Source of the DNA: an uncultured Dorea sp.
GTDB taxonomy: Bacteria > Bacillota > Clostridia > Lachnospirales > Lachnospiraceae
NCBI GenBank assembly: GCA_900543415.1
Contig: UQRE01000014.1
Coordinates: forward strand, 1 to 51,591
Direction: 5' to 3'
Length of the DNA: 51,591 nucleotides
Positions within the stretch are counted from its first letter, which is position 1. Each line of letters begins with the position of its first letter. Below the pieces are notes generated by a model that saw only the letters and a program-made list of their open reading frames with translations, was not told the origin of the DNA and made no database searches. A program made the translations under genes and the position numbers. Positions 50,355 through 51,591 of this stretch are shown here, one piece after another.

Positions 50355-51341
50355 ATGTTATTATTGTCAAGAGAAGATATTAAAAAAGTGTTTACTATTC
50401 AGGATGCGATTGAAGCGGATAAAAAAGCGTTCCAGTTAGTAGTAGAAGGAAAATGTGACGCACCGCTGCGTACAAATATTCAGGCGCCGAAGCATGATGG
50501 ATGTTTTCTGTTTATGCCTGCATATGTAGAAGAAATGGATACAGCATCTTTGAAGATCATTAACATTTTCCCGCACAATATTGATAATGGAATCCCATCT
50601 TCACCGGCACAGGTATTATTGATCGATGGAAAAACAGGTGTTGTGACGGCTGTTTTAGATGGAACCTATGTAACACAGCTTCGCACAGGAGCAGCATCGG
50701 GGGCTGCTTTTGATGTGCTTGCTAAAAAAGAATGCCGAATCGGTGCGTTGATCGGAACCGGAGGACAGGCAGCTACACAGTTAGAGGCAATGTTAGCAGC
50801 AAGAAAGCTGGAAGAAGTCCGTGTATTTGACCTGAACTTTGAGCTTACGAAAGAATTTGCGGCAAAAATGCAGGAAGAGCTGAAAGCATATGGAACAAAC
50901 ATCGTAGCAGTAGAATCTTCAGATGCAGCCATTGACGATGCGGATCTCCTGATTACGGTAACACCATCTTCCAAACCTGTATTTGATGGAACAAAGGTGA
51001 AAAAGGGTGCAACCATCAGTTGCGTAGGTGCTTATCAGCATCATATGCAGGAGATGGACCCAGCAATCCTTCCACGTGCATCTAAGATCTATTTTGATTC
51101 CGAAGATGCAGTGCTGTCAGAATCCGGGGACATTCTGATTCCACTGGAAGAAGGAATCATCACAAAAGAGGACTTTACCGGAGATCTTGGTGATGTGATC
51201 AAGGGAAATGTAGTTGGAAGAGAAAATGATGAAGAAATCATTGTGTTTGAGACAGTTGGTGTCGCAACACAGGACCTCGTTGCAGCAAAGAGCATTTATG
51301 AAAAGGCAGTAGCTGCCGGTGTGGGTACAAACTGGGGATAA
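50355..51341 (+). CDS. Ornithine cyclodeaminase / mu-crystallin family protein
   Basis: NAD(P)-binding enzyme of 328 aa. The N-terminal dimerization region has FTIQDAIEADKKAFQLVVEG, and the Rossmann motif is IGALIGTGGQAATQLEAML. DGTYVTQLRTGAASGAA is the conserved substrate region. Family members include ornithine cyclodeaminase, alanine dehydrogenase, ketimine reductases and others, so the reaction cannot be given. AGGAGG precedes the ATG. It follows the truncated dehydratase by 39 bases and precedes a tautomerase gene, suggesting one catabolic operon. Confidence 0.85.
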   Translation: MLLLSREDIKKVFTIQDAIEADKKAFQLVVEGKCDAPLRTNIQAPKHDGCFLFMPAYVEEMDTASLKIINIFPHNIDNGIPSSPAQVLLIDGKTGVVTAVLDGTYVTQLRTGAASGAAFDVLAKKECRIGALIGTGGQAATQLEAMLAARKLEEVRVFDLNFELTKEFAAKMQEELKAYGTNIVAVESSDAAIDDADLLITVTPSSKPVFDGTKVKKGATISCVGAYQHHMQEMDPAILPRASKIYFDSEDAVLSESGDILIPLEEGIITKEDFTGDLGDVIKGNVVGRENDEEIIVFETVGVATQDLVAAKSIYEKAVAAGVGTNWG

Positions 51342-51386
51342 GATAGTTTGAATTGTTGAGTATATGAGATAGAAGGAGGAGACATT

Positions 51387-51591
51387 ATGCCACATATTGC
51401 GATTAAAATGTATCCGGGAAGAAGCGAAGAGCTGAAAAAAGAGATTGCCGTGAAAACAAGAGATTTCCTTGCTCAGGAAATGGGAATGGAAGAGAAATTC
51501 TTTTCTGTATCTGTAGAAGATATCGAGAAGGATCAATGGCAGGAAGAAGTAGTAGATAAAATTGCAAAAGACGATTTGTATGTAGAGTCTA
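51387..51591 (+). CDS. Tautomerase-family protein (partial, runs off the window)
   Basis: The first 68 codons of a small protein start MPHIAIKMYPGRSEELKKEI. Proline follows the initiator Met, as in 4-oxalocrotonate tautomerases where this Pro1 is the catalytic base. AAGGAGGAG lies before the ATG. It is last in the visible dehydratase-cyclodeaminase-tautomerase series. The 3' end lies beyond the window. Confidence 0.75.
   Translation, partial: MPHIAIKMYPGRSEELKKEIAVKTRDFLAQEMGMEEKFFSVSVEDIEKDQWQEEVVDKIAKDDLYVES

Overview
The window looks like a chromosomal segment of an anaerobic low-GC Gram-positive bacterium, most likely a Clostridia member close to Lachnospiraceae. This is inferred from strong AGGAGG-type ribosome binding sites, sigma-A promoters of the TTGnnn-17-TATAAT kind, an rnfCDGEAB operon, a sodium-pumping biotin decarboxylase, rubrerythrin, TmcAL, a class II LeuA and the cmk-ispH-S1 order. 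No rRNA, tRNA, CRISPR array, phage or insertion sequence was seen. The gene content is mostly core metabolism, with several broken genes and many promoter-proximal dyads.

Layout. 1-2.7 kb: argH-asd. 2.76-3.44 kb: an XRE regulator plus membrane protein behind a promoter bracketed by two operator copies. 3.5-9.8 kb: ppk1, topB, a left-handed beta-helix acyltransferase, a beta-hydroxyacid dehydrogenase and mgsA. 9.9-11.5 kb: a sodium:solute symporter. 11.7-13.7 kb: a class II 2-isopropylmalate synthase fused to an AraC-type DNA-binding domain, the most unusual protein here. 13.7-17.1 kb (minus strand): Xaa-Pro aminopeptidase and a POT-family peptide transporter. 17.2-22.7 kb: a five-gene biotin decarboxylase operon with two different carboxyltransferases, one biotin carrier and a Na+ pump. 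22.7-25 kb: RpiR regulator and HI0933-type flavoprotein. 25-27.8 kb: metY-cysK and an Rrf2 regulator, with a paired dyad at the metY promoter. 28-29.5 kb: pgi. 29.6-32.9 kb: ogt and a YbaK-type deacylase, each broken by one extra A in a poly-A run, with rubrerythrin, a CDF transporter and a zinc-ligand-less cytidine deaminase homologue between them. 33-37.3 kb: LysR regulator and an ABC exporter whose permease seems to lack its last membrane helix. 37.4-40 kb: cmk, ispH, S1-domain protein. 40.2-45.2 kb: the Rnf complex. 45.19-45.36 kb: a 173-nt multi-hairpin element closed by a 13-bp stem that includes the rnfB stop codon. 45.4-48.8 kb: DUF2752 protein, tmcAL (minus), mgtE. 48.8-51.6 kb: a remnant of a minus-strand regulator joined to a 5'-truncated IlvD/Edd-family dehydratase, then an ornithine cyclodeaminase-family gene and the start of a tautomerase.

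The genes suggest an amino-acid and peptide-using fermenter with a sodium economy: Rnf (ferredoxin:NAD+) and the decarboxylase can both export Na+, which the symporter could use. Best candidates for something new are the LeuA-AraC fusion, the structured element after rnfB and the transcarboxylase-like sodium pump operon. The two homopolymer frameshifts may be assembly errors, and that should be excluded first.
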